Under the pieces are notes generated by a model, which was not told where the DNA came from, searched no databases, and saw only the letters and a list, made by a program, of their open reading frames with translations. The translations under genes were made by a program, and so were the position numbers. A stretch of 64,000 nt of DNA from positions 1 through 64,000 of the forward strand of contig JAKJDF010000003.1 of NCBI GenBank assembly GCA_022706085.1. Direction: 5' to 3'. The stretch's first letter is position 1; every line of letters starts with the position of its first letter. Source of the DNA: Candidatus Latescibacterota bacterium. GTDB taxonomy: Bacteria; Latescibacterota; MWCZ01. Below, piece after piece: positions 43,663 to 52,170 of the stretch.

Positions 43663-45201
43663 CTACCGCAACCATAGCTGCCGGTCCAAACTCCGGTACT
43701 GCACTGCCTCTGCAACGTGGCGGGCCGTTACTTGCGCGGAGCCGTCAAGGTCAGCGATGGTCCGGGCAACCTTCAGGATACGGTCGTGCGCGCGCGCGGA
43801 AAGGCCCATTTTTTGGATCGCCATACGCAGCAGTTCGTGACTCTGGTCGTCAATCCGGCAGTAGGTTCGCAAGTCCCTGCTTACCATTCGCGCGTTGCAG
43901 AAGAGCCCTTCCCGTTCGCGGAAGCGCTGCGCCTGAATGTCCCGCGCCCGGTTGACCCTCTCCCGGATCGCGGCTGAGCGCTCTCCGGTCGGGTCCGCAG
44001 CAAGCTCTTTGTACGGCACAGCCGGCACATTCACATGGATGTCAATGCGGTCAAGCAACGGGCCGGAGAGCTTGCTCATGTAACGCTCGATCATCTGCGG
44101 CGTGCAGGTGCATTTTCCGCTGGCGTCGCCGAAAAAGCCGCACGGGCAGGGATTGCACGACGCGACGAGCAGGAACTCGGCGGGATAGTCCAGCGAGGTG
44201 GCTGCGCGGGAAATGGTGACGCGGCCGTCCTCGAGTGGCTGGCGCAGCACCTCCAGCACGGTGCGCTTGAATTCCGGCAATTCGTCAAGGAAGAGCACCC
44301 CGTGGTGCGCGAGGCTGACTTCTCCCGGTTTCGGATACGTGCCACCACCGATGAGCCCGGCATCTGATATCGTGTGATGGGGAGACCGGAACGGGCGCGT
44401 GGCGATGAGTGCCTGCCCCGGTTCCATCTGTCCTGCCACCGAATGGATCTTCGTGACGGAAAGCGCTTCGTCCAGCGTCATGTCGGGGAGGATCGTGGGC
44501 ATGCACCGGGCTAGCATGGTCTTCCCAGAACCGGGAGGGCCGATCATGATGACGTTGTGCCCTCCGGCGGCGGCGACCTCAAGCGCCCGTTTGACGTGCT
44601 GCTGGCCCTTTACGTCAAACATGTCCACAGTGTCGTCCACGTGGCGGGCAAACACGTCAGCGAGGTTGAGGGCGTGGGGAACGTGGCCAGCCGGATTCGC
44701 CAGGATATCCAGCGCCTCGTCGAGGTTCTTTGCGGCGTACACCTCGAGTCCTTCCACCAGAGCGGCTTCCTGAACATTGTCTGAGGGAACGATCATCATT
44801 CGCTTGCCTTCACGCTTCGCGGTCACCGCCATGGAAAGCACCCCGGGAACCGATCTAAGTGAACCGTCGAGGGAAAGCTCGCCGACAAGTACGGTGTGCG
44901 GGAGGTTTTCGCTTACCGCCTGTTCGCTCGCCGCGAGGATTCCGACGGCCATGGGAAGGTCGAACGCACTGCCTTCTTTGCGGATGTCAGCGGGAGCAAG
45001 GTTGATAGTGATGCGGCGGAGTGGAAAGTATAGACCGGTGTTCTTGACCGCGGCGATAACACGATCCCGGCTCTCCTTCACCGCTCCTTCAGGCAGGCCG
45101 ACAATGGTGAACGACGGGACCTGCGAATCCAGATTTGCTTCGACATCGACTATGTACGCATCTACGCCATGTGTTGCCGCGGAGAACACGTGGGTCAACA
45201 T
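43663..45201 (-). CDS. comM: YifB/ComM family AAA+ ATPase (magnesium-chelatase-like)
   Basis: 512 residues. An N-terminal Lon-like S5-fold domain (THGVDAYIVDVEANL...GLPEGAVKESRDRV) precedes the AAA+ module with Walker A MIGPPGSGKTMLAR (about 219-232), HSVAGQ, RPFRSPHHTISDAGLIGGG and Walker B VLFLDELPEF. A CNPCPCG...KCTCTP cysteine cluster follows, with DRIDIHV near the end. ComM is a helicase that promotes branch migration during natural transformation. Older annotations call this family Mg-chelatase subunit ChlI. No other competence gene is adjacent. Confidence 0.93.
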   Translation of the reverse strand: MLTHVFSAATHGVDAYIVDVEANLDSQVPSFTIVGLPEGAVKESRDRVIAAVKNTGLYFPLRRITINLAPADIRKEGSAFDLPMAVGILAASEQAVSENLPHTVLVGELSLDGSLRSVPGVLSMAVTAKREGKRMMIVPSDNVQEAALVEGLEVYAAKNLDEALDILANPAGHVPHALNLADVFARHVDDTVDMFDVKGQQHVKRALEVAAAGGHNVIMIGPPGSGKTMLARCMPTILPDMTLDEALSVTKIHSVAGQMEPGQALIATRPFRSPHHTISDAGLIGGGTYPKPGEVSLAHHGVLFLDELPEFKRTVLEVLRQPLEDGRVTISRAATSLDYPAEFLLVASCNPCPCGFFGDASGKCTCTPQMIERYMSKLSGPLLDRIDIHVNVPAVPYKELAADPTGERSAAIRERVNRARDIQAQRFREREGLFCNARMVSRDLRTYCRIDDQSHELLRMAIQKMGLSARAHDRILKVARTIADLDGSAQVTARHVAEAVQYRSLDRQLWLR

Positions 45202-45378
45202 GAAACGTTCTTCCCCTCGCCTGGGTAAGACTTCAGAATGTGATGTTCACTGGAAGAATCAGTATACGAACGACTTACACTTTGAGCGTAGTGGGTTCGA
45301 CGTGAAGTATGGTTCAGCGCGATTGCCGGTTGCCCCGCTCCAACCACAGGTACAGCCCGCAGTCGCAAGCGACCCCGC

Positions 45379-46452
45379 TCAGACGAGAAGGGACTCCATT
45401 GGTATCCTTGCCATCACGCAATGGTGCTTCTCCGATGTGTAGACGATGAAGAGCGTTCCGTCGAACTCCACTGCGCTCGGGTATGACCACTCCGGCCCGC
45501 ACCACAGCGCTTCAGAAAACCCGTGGGCGACCTTCCAGACCGCGCAAAACTCAGGCTCGTCCGACCTGCTCACCGCAATGGTGAGAAGACCCCGATACCC
45601 GTGGGACGGCGTGTTGAAGACGATGTACCGCTGCCCGGTGCTCAATATGCCCGAACACATCTTCGCCGCGCCAAGGGGCATGTCCTGCTCAAACGGCCCA
45701 CGCCACGTCCTCCCGCTGTCGGTGCTCAAGAACACGAGTGCGAAACCATGTTCGTTCCGGACGAAGGCGGTCACGTTCGCATCTTCCGCGATCAGCGTTG
45801 TTTCGGGGTATTTCAACGACCGACCATCCGGTAACACGCCGCGGGGCAGGAGCCGCACAACCTCCCACTCGCCGAGGGGAGTTGTGCTCCTGGCAACTGC
45901 CGGGATGGTGGGTAGCTGACTTAGACGCGCCGCGCACCGTCCCGCCATGAGGAGTTTTCCGTCAGCCGCCCTGACCGGCGCGGCATTCGGGAGGAAGAGT
46001 GGCGCGATTGTGCCGGCGGGAACCCAGTCTGACAACGCCCCGGAGGAACCGAGTCTGAACGCTTCGCACGATACGACGCGGTCGTGCCCGGTCATGGTGG
46101 AAACATACGCGTAGAGAGTTCCGCCCGTGGACAGAAACTGGACGGGAACGTAGAAAACACCCTTGCGGTCGTGATCTGCGGCGATGACCTCTACGTCCGA
46201 CCAGGTTTTGCCGCCGTCAATCGATCGCCGGCCGCGAATGAGTGACTCCCCCGCAATTTCACCTTCGGGGCAGTTGTACCACGCGGCGAACAGGAGTCCT
46301 TCGTGCGCCACGATCGCGCAGTCGTGAAGAAAGCGATACCCGTCGTTGCCGGCGCGGTGAACCACTCCGTGCTGGATTCCCGCGGGGTAAAGAAGGTCGT
46401 CGTTCGCCGGGTATGGCGTTGCGGCGTGCCACAACGCATGAGTGTCAGGCAC
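45379..46452 (-). CDS. Sialidase-fold (BNR/Asp-box) protein
   Basis: 357 residues from a GTG at 46452 (GAAGAGAG upstream). Asp-boxes RRSIDGGKTWSDV and FLSTDSGRTWRGP are clear, along with AAWYNCPEGEIAGESLIRGRRS and the SYPSAVEFDG segment typical of exo-sialidase-like propellers. No signal peptide is seen. Activity on sialic acid is uncertain, since many family members act on other glycans or only bind. It lies alone between comM and the Nramp gene, on the same strand. Confidence 0.75.
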   Translation of the reverse strand: MPDTHALWHAATPYPANDDLLYPAGIQHGVVHRAGNDGYRFLHDCAIVAHEGLLFAAWYNCPEGEIAGESLIRGRRSIDGGKTWSDVEVIAADHDRKGVFYVPVQFLSTGGTLYAYVSTMTGHDRVVSCEAFRLGSSGALSDWVPAGTIAPLFLPNAAPVRAADGKLLMAGRCAARLSQLPTIPAVARSTTPLGEWEVVRLLPRGVLPDGRSLKYPETTLIAEDANVTAFVRNEHGFALVFLSTDSGRTWRGPFEQDMPLGAAKMCSGILSTGQRYIVFNTPSHGYRGLLTIAVSRSDEPEFCAVWKVAHGFSEALWCGPEWSYPSAVEFDGTLFIVYTSEKHHCVMARIPMESLLV

Positions 46453-46544
46453 GAAGGACTCTCTTCATAAATGGTGTATCTGCGTGTGGTGTGAGTCTCT
46501 TCGCTTCTCTCAGGATGGCGCCCCGCCCACACCCTGAAACCGTC

Positions 46545-46564
46545 ATTCCCGCGAAAGCGGGAAT
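46545..46564. repeat. Palindromic repeat ATTCCCGC-GAAA-GCGGGAAT
   Basis: Eight-base perfect arms with a GNRA loop, preceded by CGTC. It is related to 9510-9527. It lies between the sialidase-fold and Nramp genes. Confidence 0.7.
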
Positions 46565-46658
46565 CCATGAAGAGCCTCTCGCAAGGTTACCACCGACGCG
46601 AAGACGATGCAGAACGATATCGGAAGCAAAGCCACGGTCGTGTCAGCCTTTCAGCGAC

Positions 46659-47915
46659 TCAACGCAAAAAGCTGATGAGAAGCAGAACGTTTAACGTGGA
46701 AACTATCGCCCCAAGAAGAACGAGAGTGCCAATGAGCAGAGGGCTGTTTCTGTACCCGCCCATCACCTTTGCGGAGGACGTGAGATAGACTTGCAGGAAG
46801 ATTGTCACCGGAAGTTGCACGCTCAAGATCATCTGCGAGATTATCAGCCCTTGAAACGGATTGCTGATGAAGAGTATCACGAGCAATGCGCACACAATCG
46901 AAATGACTATGCCGATTCTCGTGTGCGAGTCCTTGACGTCGTAAGGCTCGCGGAACATCCCCGCGAAAATGCTTCCCGCTGCCATGCCTGATGTCATGGT
47001 CGAAGAAACACCTGCCAGCAACAATGCAACCGCGAACACAAACGCTGAATGGTCTCCCAGCAGCGGAGCAAGAAGCTTTTGAGCCTGTGTGAGGTCCACG
47101 ACAGGAATCCTGGCCTTGAAGAAGGACGCCGCTGCCAGGATGATCATCGCGCTGTTTATTGCCCAACCGACCAGCATGGAAAACAACGTGTCAAGGAATT
47201 CGAATCGAAGCTGCTTGCGAATTACCGCACTATCTTCCAGGTTCCACTGACGGGTCTGGATTATCTCCGAGTGCAGGAACAGATTGTGAGGCATCACGAC
47301 GGCGCCCAGCACACTCATGATGATCAGCATTGAGCCGTCTGGAAATGAGGGTGTAACCCAGCTCACGAAAACCTGATCCCATTCCACGGTGGTCAATGAC
47401 AGTTCGTAGAGGAATGAAAGACCTATAATCGAAACCAGCGCAACGATGCCTTTTTCAACAGCCTTATACGTGTTTGTGAACAGCATCACGACGACGAATA
47501 TCGTCACCAGGGTCGCTGCAACCGGAATCGGGATTGAGAAAATCATGTTCAACGCGATGCTCGCCCCGAGAATTTCTGCCAGGGAGGTGGATATCGATGC
47601 AACCATCACAGAGGACAGGATCAGCGTCGAATAGGGCGCCTTCACGTGCAGACTTGTGGCCTCGGATAGACAGAACCCCGTGACGATGCCCAGATGGGCA
47701 ACGTTGTGCTGGAGGATGATAAGCATCACCGTTGATAACGAGACCACCCACAGCAACGCATACCCGAAGTCCGCCCCGGCGGAAAGATTCGACGCCCAGT
47801 TCCCGGGATCGATGAATCCTACCGTGACGAGCAATCCGGGACCGATGTACTTCAGGATCTCCAGCGCGCCCAGACGCGGGGAGTGCTTTTTGGGAGGCTT
47901 TTGGGTATCCGCCAC
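46659..47915 (-). CDS. mntH: Nramp family divalent metal transporter (MntH-like)
   Basis: 418 residues from a GTG at 47915 (AGGA upstream); the open frame reaches 48161 but that part lacks family resemblance. Eleven membrane segments. The metal-site motifs are present: DPGN in TM1 (GFIDPGNWAS, residues 36-39) and MPHNLFLHS in TM6. It should import Mn2+ or Fe2+ with protons; the Met of the TM6 motif is consistent with transition metals rather than Mg. A possible ZIP-family remnant lies upstream. Confidence 0.9.
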   Translation of the reverse strand: MADTQKPPKKHSPRLGALEILKYIGPGLLVTVGFIDPGNWASNLSAGADFGYALLWVVSLSTVMLIILQHNVAHLGIVTGFCLSEATSLHVKAPYSTLILSSVMVASISTSLAEILGASIALNMIFSIPIPVAATLVTIFVVVMLFTNTYKAVEKGIVALVSIIGLSFLYELSLTTVEWDQVFVSWVTPSFPDGSMLIIMSVLGAVVMPHNLFLHSEIIQTRQWNLEDSAVIRKQLRFEFLDTLFSMLVGWAINSAMIILAAASFFKARIPVVDLTQAQKLLAPLLGDHSAFVFAVALLLAGVSSTMTSGMAAGSIFAGMFREPYDVKDSHTRIGIVISIVCALLVILFISNPFQGLIISQMILSVQLPVTIFLQVYLTSSAKVMGGYRNSPLLIGTLVLLGAIVSTLNVLLLISFLR

Positions 47916-48154
47916 GTGAACATCCTCGCAATGCAGTTGCTTCAACGAAGCTATAAGGTGTTTCAGGAATATCACACTATAGCGCGCAATCTGCCGCACT
48001 CCTTCAGAGTTGCCCGCGGGCGCGAGCGACGAACACACGCACAGTCGTTTCTGCGTATTTGAGAGTATTGCCAACACAACGATCGCAGACGAGTTCGTGG
48101 TGCGACCCGCGGCGAGTCGTGTCGCCATTGCGAGAATCGGCAATCCAGCCTGCC

Positions 48155-48247
48155 GGCACAAAAGGCGATGATGCTGCCCGTTTCAGTGGCCAGACCGGTG
48201 AACACTGTAAGCCCGAATGCGAACGCGACGTTGTCGATGGGTTTCCC
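48155..48247 (-). pseudogene. Possible remnant of a ZIP-family metal transporter N-terminus
   Basis: Reading minus from 48238 gives IDNVAFA followed by FGLTVFTGLATETGSIIAF, close to the first membrane segment of ZIP zinc/iron transporters. A GAGGGA site sits six bases before, but the codon where ATG is expected is ATC, and an in-frame TGA is just upstream. Family resemblance ends near 48155. The fragment lies upstream of the Nramp gene. It is short, so chance resemblance is possible. Confidence 0.4.
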
Positions 48248-48297
48248 TCAGATCTCCGTTCTGGCTGCCGTGCCCCGTCGTGAACCGAACAGCGCCC

Positions 48298-49638
48298 TCA
48301 TGCCTCTTCCAGCGCGTCCACTGGCAGTTTCGTCACGCCAACCTTTTCCTTGGTGATGCTGTACACCACCCAGACGTTCTTGCCCACGGTCAGGGCCTTG
48401 TAGTACTGCGGGCCGCCGAACTTGTACATACCCCCATCCGGTTGACGATCCACGTGCAGGAGTTCGTAGGTCCTGTCGAACGTGATTCCGTCGTCGGAGA
48501 GCGTGATGAACATGACTTTCCTGCTCCTGTCGGCGGCTTTGTAGTAGTCATCAAAGCTGTTGCAGATAACCCACACCCGCCCGCTCGGAAGTTCCCCTGC
48601 GACCGGCATCGCGCCGCCATACAGATTCGTTTCGACTGCGGGTGGGTAGCAGTCCTCCTCACGCTCTTTGAGCGCAGCCCAGTAGTGGCCACGGCGTTCG
48701 AGGTTGTCCCGCAGCACGATCCATTTCCCATCGCGGCGTCGGAATTCCGTTTCGTGTGCTAGACCATTGGTGCCGTCCTCCGTCAGCCTGCTTGTGCCGG
48801 GTGCGTATTTCGCGTGGCGCGCGAACTGGACCGGGATGCCGTTCAGGATGTCATCATGCATCTCGGTCGGGGCGGCATCAAACGGTAGCGCTTCCGAATA
48901 AGGCGGTAACAACGGCGCCACATCCTTCCACCTGCCGTCGCACACCTCAAACCGCGGTGTTAGGGGAGCTTGGGCATACATTGGAGAATCAGCGACAAGT
49001 ACGCCGTCCTGAATTCGCCACCGTTGGACGAAACGCAGTCCGAGATCCAGCCACAGGTCGTAGATGAACCCTCGCTCCCGGTCGAGATCGTCGCTCCATG
49101 CCGACGCAGGGAGCGGTCTGGTTTGAAACCCGTGGTATTTCACGTCATTGGTGTAACCATGGCAGGCAATTATCAGACCGCTGGTGTACAGCCTTCCGTT
49201 GACAAGCTGCAAGCTGCCGAGCGCATACGGGTAGATGACGTGCGGGTCGTGGTTCCAGGGTCGCCTGCGGACCGGAATCGGCGGCGGAATGATCTCCACC
49301 AGCGCGCCGTCCCGGCTCCAGTCGATCTCCTCGAATGCGCTGTCGAATTGCCCGGCGTATGCGAGCATGCGTTGGCCCGGTCCGTTCTCGTCCTTGCTGT
49401 GCTGCGTCCAGTACACGATGAAAGTGCGGTCTTTGAGCACGATAGCCGGATGATGGCTGTATGTGCCGTGGCGCAGGCTTTCGTATCGCCCGTCGCCGCC
49501 CTCGTCCACGTTCGCGGCGCAGGGTAAGGGGTCGTACAGGACGGTATGTTCCGCGGCGGGGAATGGTGGCAGACCAAGGTCGGGCGCGTCTGCGTCGAAG
49601 GTTGCCGGTGGGACCCATCTGATGGGGGACGGTGTCAT
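48298..49638 (-). CDS. Sialidase-fold-like protein of unknown function
   Basis: 446 residues from the ATG at 49638 (AAGGA upstream); the frame extends 19 codons further without a better start. The mixture of short W/D/G-rich blades (HHPAIVLKDRTFIVYWTQH; LPSGRVWVICNSFDDYY; LSDDGITFDRTYELLHVD) resembles exo-sialidase-type propellers, though classical Asp-boxes are weak. There is no signal peptide. It is divergent from ahcY. Substrate unknown. Confidence 0.6.
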   Translation of the reverse strand: MTPSPIRWVPPATFDADAPDLGLPPFPAAEHTVLYDPLPCAANVDEGGDGRYESLRHGTYSHHPAIVLKDRTFIVYWTQHSKDENGPGQRMLAYAGQFDSAFEEIDWSRDGALVEIIPPPIPVRRRPWNHDPHVIYPYALGSLQLVNGRLYTSGLIIACHGYTNDVKYHGFQTRPLPASAWSDDLDRERGFIYDLWLDLGLRFVQRWRIQDGVLVADSPMYAQAPLTPRFEVCDGRWKDVAPLLPPYSEALPFDAAPTEMHDDILNGIPVQFARHAKYAPGTSRLTEDGTNGLAHETEFRRRDGKWIVLRDNLERRGHYWAALKEREEDCYPPAVETNLYGGAMPVAGELPSGRVWVICNSFDDYYKAADRSRKVMFITLSDDGITFDRTYELLHVDRQPDGGMYKFGGPQYYKALTVGKNVWVVYSITKEKVGVTKLPVDALEEA

Positions 49639-49808
49639 ATGTCGGATCCTTTGTGGGTACGTGAACCCATGCGCGTAGCTTGTGTCGTCTGCCATGCGGA
49701 ATCAAATCCGAAACGGATTCGCGCACAGGTGGGAATCCAGAGGAAGCCTCGTTTGTTGGGCACGGCCGCTTCCGCAGACGAGAGGGGCACCTCCGCGATC
49801 GTCAAACC

Positions 49809-49838
49809 TTGGCAATACCAGCGAAAAACTCATAAACT
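49809..49838 (+). promoter_or_regulatory. Candidate promoter for ahcY
   Basis: TTGGCA (49809-49814), 18-base spacer, TAAACT (49833-49838). About 70 bases of leader follow. No SAH-riboswitch pattern was recognised in it. Confidence 0.4.
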
Positions 49839-49913
49839 TAAAACCTTGTGTCTGTTCTTGATTGCGTGCGCAGCAGTTGGTCTGCGCCGCTCAAGCTGTT
49901 GAAAGGATACCCA

Positions 49914-51167
49914 ATGGCGTCTCAGGTGAAAAACCCCGCGCTGGCCGAGCATGGCAGGCGGAACATTGAATGGGCGGAGCGGCAGATGGGCGCACTCCTG
50001 AAAGTGCAGGAACGCTTTGCGAAAGAGAAGCCGCTCGTCGGCGTGCGGGTGGGCATGGCGCTTCACGTGACGAAGGAAACGGCCGTGCTCGTGAAAACGC
50101 TTGTTGCGGGCGGCGCTGAGGTTTCCATCACCGGTTGCAACCCGCTCTCCACTCAGGACGACGTGGCCGCCGCCCTTGCGCTGGAGCCGCATGTCGAAGT
50201 GTTCGCCCACAAAGGCGAAACGCGGGAGGAGTATTACGACTTCCTCAACCGTGTCATCGCCTTCAAGCCGCAGGTAACCATTGATGACGGGTGCGACCTC
50301 GTTTCCGAAATCCACACAAAGCATCAGGGACTCATACCGGATGTCATCTGCGGGTGCGAGGAAACGACGACCGGCGTCATACGCCTCGCCGCAATGGAGA
50401 AGGATTGCGCGCTCAAATACCCCATGATCGCAGTCAACGACAGCGACACGAAGCATCTCATGGACAATTACTACGGCACGGGCCAATCCACCCTTGACGG
50501 TATCCTCCGCGCATCGAACATCCTTATCTCCGGCAAGGTCATTGTTGTCGTAGGGTACGGCAATTGCGGGAAGGGTGTTGCCAGTCGCGCGCGCGGGCTT
50601 GGGGCCCGGGTTATCGTCACCGAGGTGAACCCCTTCCGAGCGCTGCAGGCTACCATGGACGGATTCGCCGTGATGCCGATGGCCGAAGCAGTGCGCGAGG
50701 GCGAGGTGTTTGTCACCGTCACGGGCAACAAAAACGTGGTGAGTACCGAGCACATCAAAGCAATGAAGGACGGTGCAATCCTCGCCAATTCGGGCCACTT
50801 CGACAACGAGGTAGACGTGGCCGGCCTTTCCGCAATGGCGAAAGCAAAACGCACGGTTCGCCCGATGTTCGACGAATACGATCTCGGCGGCAAGGTCGTG
50901 TTCTTGGCGGGGGAAGGTCGGCTCGTGAATCTTGCCGCCGCCGAGGGGCATCCCTCCACCGTGATGGCGATGTCGTTCTGCAATCAGGCAATGGCAGTGG
51001 AATGGGGGGTAAAGAACCGGGGCAAACTGGAAGCAAAGGTCTACCGTCTGCCGCCGGACCTGGACCTGGAGGTTTCGCGGCTTCAGCTCGAAGCGATGGG
51101 CATCCGCATTGACAAACTGACACCGGAGCAGGAGGCCTACCTGAATTCGTGGCAGGAAGGCACCTGA
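49914..51167 (+). CDS. ahcY: Adenosylhomocysteinase
   Basis: 417 residues from the ATG at 49914 (AAAGG upstream). It splits S-adenosylhomocysteine into adenosine and homocysteine, relieving product inhibition of methyltransferases. Visible are GCNPLSTQDDVAAAL, DDGCDLVS, EETTTG, the Lys-Asp pair of KYPMIAVNDSDTKHLMDN, and the NAD-binding GYGNCGKGVASRARGLGA. The NSGHFDNEVDV stretch and the C-terminal LDLEVSRLQLEAMGIRIDKLT also match. This is the shorter form without the roughly 40-residue insert of the long form. It stands alone on the plus strand, facing the tRNA-Ser genes. Confidence 0.96.
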   Translation: MASQVKNPALAEHGRRNIEWAERQMGALLKVQERFAKEKPLVGVRVGMALHVTKETAVLVKTLVAGGAEVSITGCNPLSTQDDVAAALALEPHVEVFAHKGETREEYYDFLNRVIAFKPQVTIDDGCDLVSEIHTKHQGLIPDVICGCEETTTGVIRLAAMEKDCALKYPMIAVNDSDTKHLMDNYYGTGQSTLDGILRASNILISGKVIVVVGYGNCGKGVASRARGLGARVIVTEVNPFRALQATMDGFAVMPMAEAVREGEVFVTVTGNKNVVSTEHIKAMKDGAILANSGHFDNEVDVAGLSAMAKAKRTVRPMFDEYDLGGKVVFLAGEGRLVNLAAAEGHPSTVMAMSFCNQAMAVEWGVKNRGKLEAKVYRLPPDLDLEVSRLQLEAMGIRIDKLTPEQEAYLNSWQEGT

Positions 51168-51192
51168 CGAACCGTACCCAGAACCGGAACAC

Positions 51193-51228
51193 AAAAAGCG
51201 CGGCGACCCGACAACGGGTGCCGCGCTT
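51193..51228 (-). terminator. Rho-independent terminator after the tRNA-Ser genes
   Basis: Stem AAGCGCGGC-ACCCG / CGGGT-CGCCGCGCTT followed by TTT on the minus strand. The same hairpin may serve ahcY, which ends 26 bases away on the other strand, though its plus-strand T run is weak. Confidence 0.8.
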
Positions 51229-51277
51229 CTGTGTTACGGGGACGAAGGAAAATCTGCTGAAGAGAGCAACGAAACGC

Positions 51278-51370
51278 TGGCGGAGAGGGAGGGATTCGAA
51301 CCCTCGGAACGGCTCATCACCGCTCACACGATTTCCAGTCGTGCCGGTTAAACCACTCCCGCACCTCTCC
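51278..51370 (-). tRNA. tRNA-Ser (GGA)
   Basis: 93 bases including encoded CCA. Acceptor GGAGAGG/CCTCTCC, long variable arm (GAGCGGTGATGAGCCGTTC) typical of class II, T-loop GGTTCGAATC, anticodon loop CTGGAAA gives GGA. Downstream of tRNA-Ser(CGA) by 37 bases. Confidence 0.95.
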
Positions 51371-51407
51371 GCACGAGATGCGCATGCTGCTTCAGATCAC
51401 GTCAGAA

Positions 51408-51496
51408 TGGCGGAGAGGCAGGGATTCGAACCCTGGGAGGGCAAAGCCCTCAACGGTTTTCGAGACCGCCCCTTTCAACCGCTCAGGCACCTCTCC
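51408..51496 (-). tRNA. tRNA-Ser (CGA)
   Basis: 89 bases including CCA. Acceptor GGAGAGG/CCTCTCC, long variable arm (GAGGGCTTTGCCCTC), anticodon loop CTCGAAA gives CGA. It begins six bases after the tadA stop, so it is probably cut from the tadA transcript. Confidence 0.95.
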
Positions 51497-51502
51497 GCGA
51501 AA

Positions 51503-51934
51503 TCATCGCCGGGACGAAAAGAACTCGCGCAGGAGTGCGGCGCTTTCGTCAGCGAGCACCCCCGATATGATATTCACGCGGTGGTTCCACCCCATATCCG
51601 GGGCCAGCGCATCGATTCGGGAACCGCACGCGCCGAATTTGGGATCCCTCGCACCGAACACCAGCCCGCCAATCCGTGAGAGCATTAACGCGCCGGCGCA
51701 CATCATGCACGGTTCCAAGGTGACGTACAGCACGGCGTCATTCAATCGCCAGGCGCCCACTGCCTGCGTCGCTTCGCGCAACGCGAGCATCTCCGCGTGG
51801 TTCAGGGCGCTTTCGCCCGTTTCGACGGTATTGTGCCCGCGACCGATCACGATCCCATCGCGGACAACCACTGCCCCTACCGGCACTTCCTGTTCGTGAA
51901 GCGCCACCCTCGCCTCTGCAAGCGCAAGGCGCAT
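51503..51934 (-). CDS. tadA: tRNA-specific adenosine deaminase TadA
   Basis: 143 residues from the ATG at 51934. It converts A34 to inosine in tRNA-Arg(ACG). The zinc-site HAE (NHAEMLALREA) with the catalytic Glu and PCMMC are present, along with VPVGAVVVRDG. The upstream DHETW codons also resemble the family, so translation may begin earlier at a non-standard codon. Its substrate tRNA-Arg(ACG) is encoded 83 bases upstream on the same strand, and two tRNA-Ser genes follow. Confidence 0.95.
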   Translation of the reverse strand: MRLALAEARVALHEQEVPVGAVVVRDGIVIGRGHNTVETGESALNHAEMLALREATQAVGAWRLNDAVLYVTLEPCMMCAGALMLSRIGGLVFGARDPKFGACGSRIDALAPDMGWNHRVNIISGVLADESAALLREFFSSRR

Positions 51935-52016
51935 CCAGGTTTCGTGATCCGGAATCCTATCCAGAAGCAGGCGTCATGTCCTCGGTGGAGATCGCTGGAC
52001 GGGCAGAAAAAAGAAG

Positions 52017-52090
52017 TGCGCTCAGAGGGAGTCGAACCCCCAACCTTCTGATCCGTAGTCAGATGCTCTATCCAATTGAGCTATGAGCGC
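52017..52090 (-). tRNA. tRNA-Arg (ACG)
   Basis: 74 bases, acceptor GCGCTCA/TGAGCGC, D-loop TAGCTCAATTGG, anticodon loop CTACGGA gives ACG, T-loop GGTTCGACTC, discriminator A. CCA not encoded; TTCTTTTTT follows. A34 should be edited to inosine by the adjacent TadA. Confidence 0.95.
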
Positions 52091-52121
52091 ACGCGATCGT
52101 TTTCGTGATTGTGAACTTTAT

Positions 52122-52150
52122 AATATACTGCCGAGATCACGCGTGAACAA
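52122..52150 (-). promoter_or_regulatory. Promoter of tRNA-Arg(ACG) and tadA
   Basis: TTGTTC (52150-52145), 17-base spacer, TATATT (52127-52122) on the minus strand, about 25 bases before the mature tRNA start. Confidence 0.7.
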
Positions 52151-52170
52151 GCCGCGAGGGCCAATCCGTC

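Noticed and set aside
48000-48160. Fur-like HHELVCDRC motif in a minus-strand frame upstream of the Nramp gene
   Set aside because: The frame is only about 50 codons, lacks a start and the second cysteine pair, and no wider Fur similarity is visible.
49700-49913. Possible SAH riboswitch before ahcY
   Set aside because: The conserved core of that riboswitch could not be found by eye in the leader.
49830-51194. 454-codon open frame on the minus strand
   Set aside because: It is the exact shadow of ahcY, which has all catalytic motifs.
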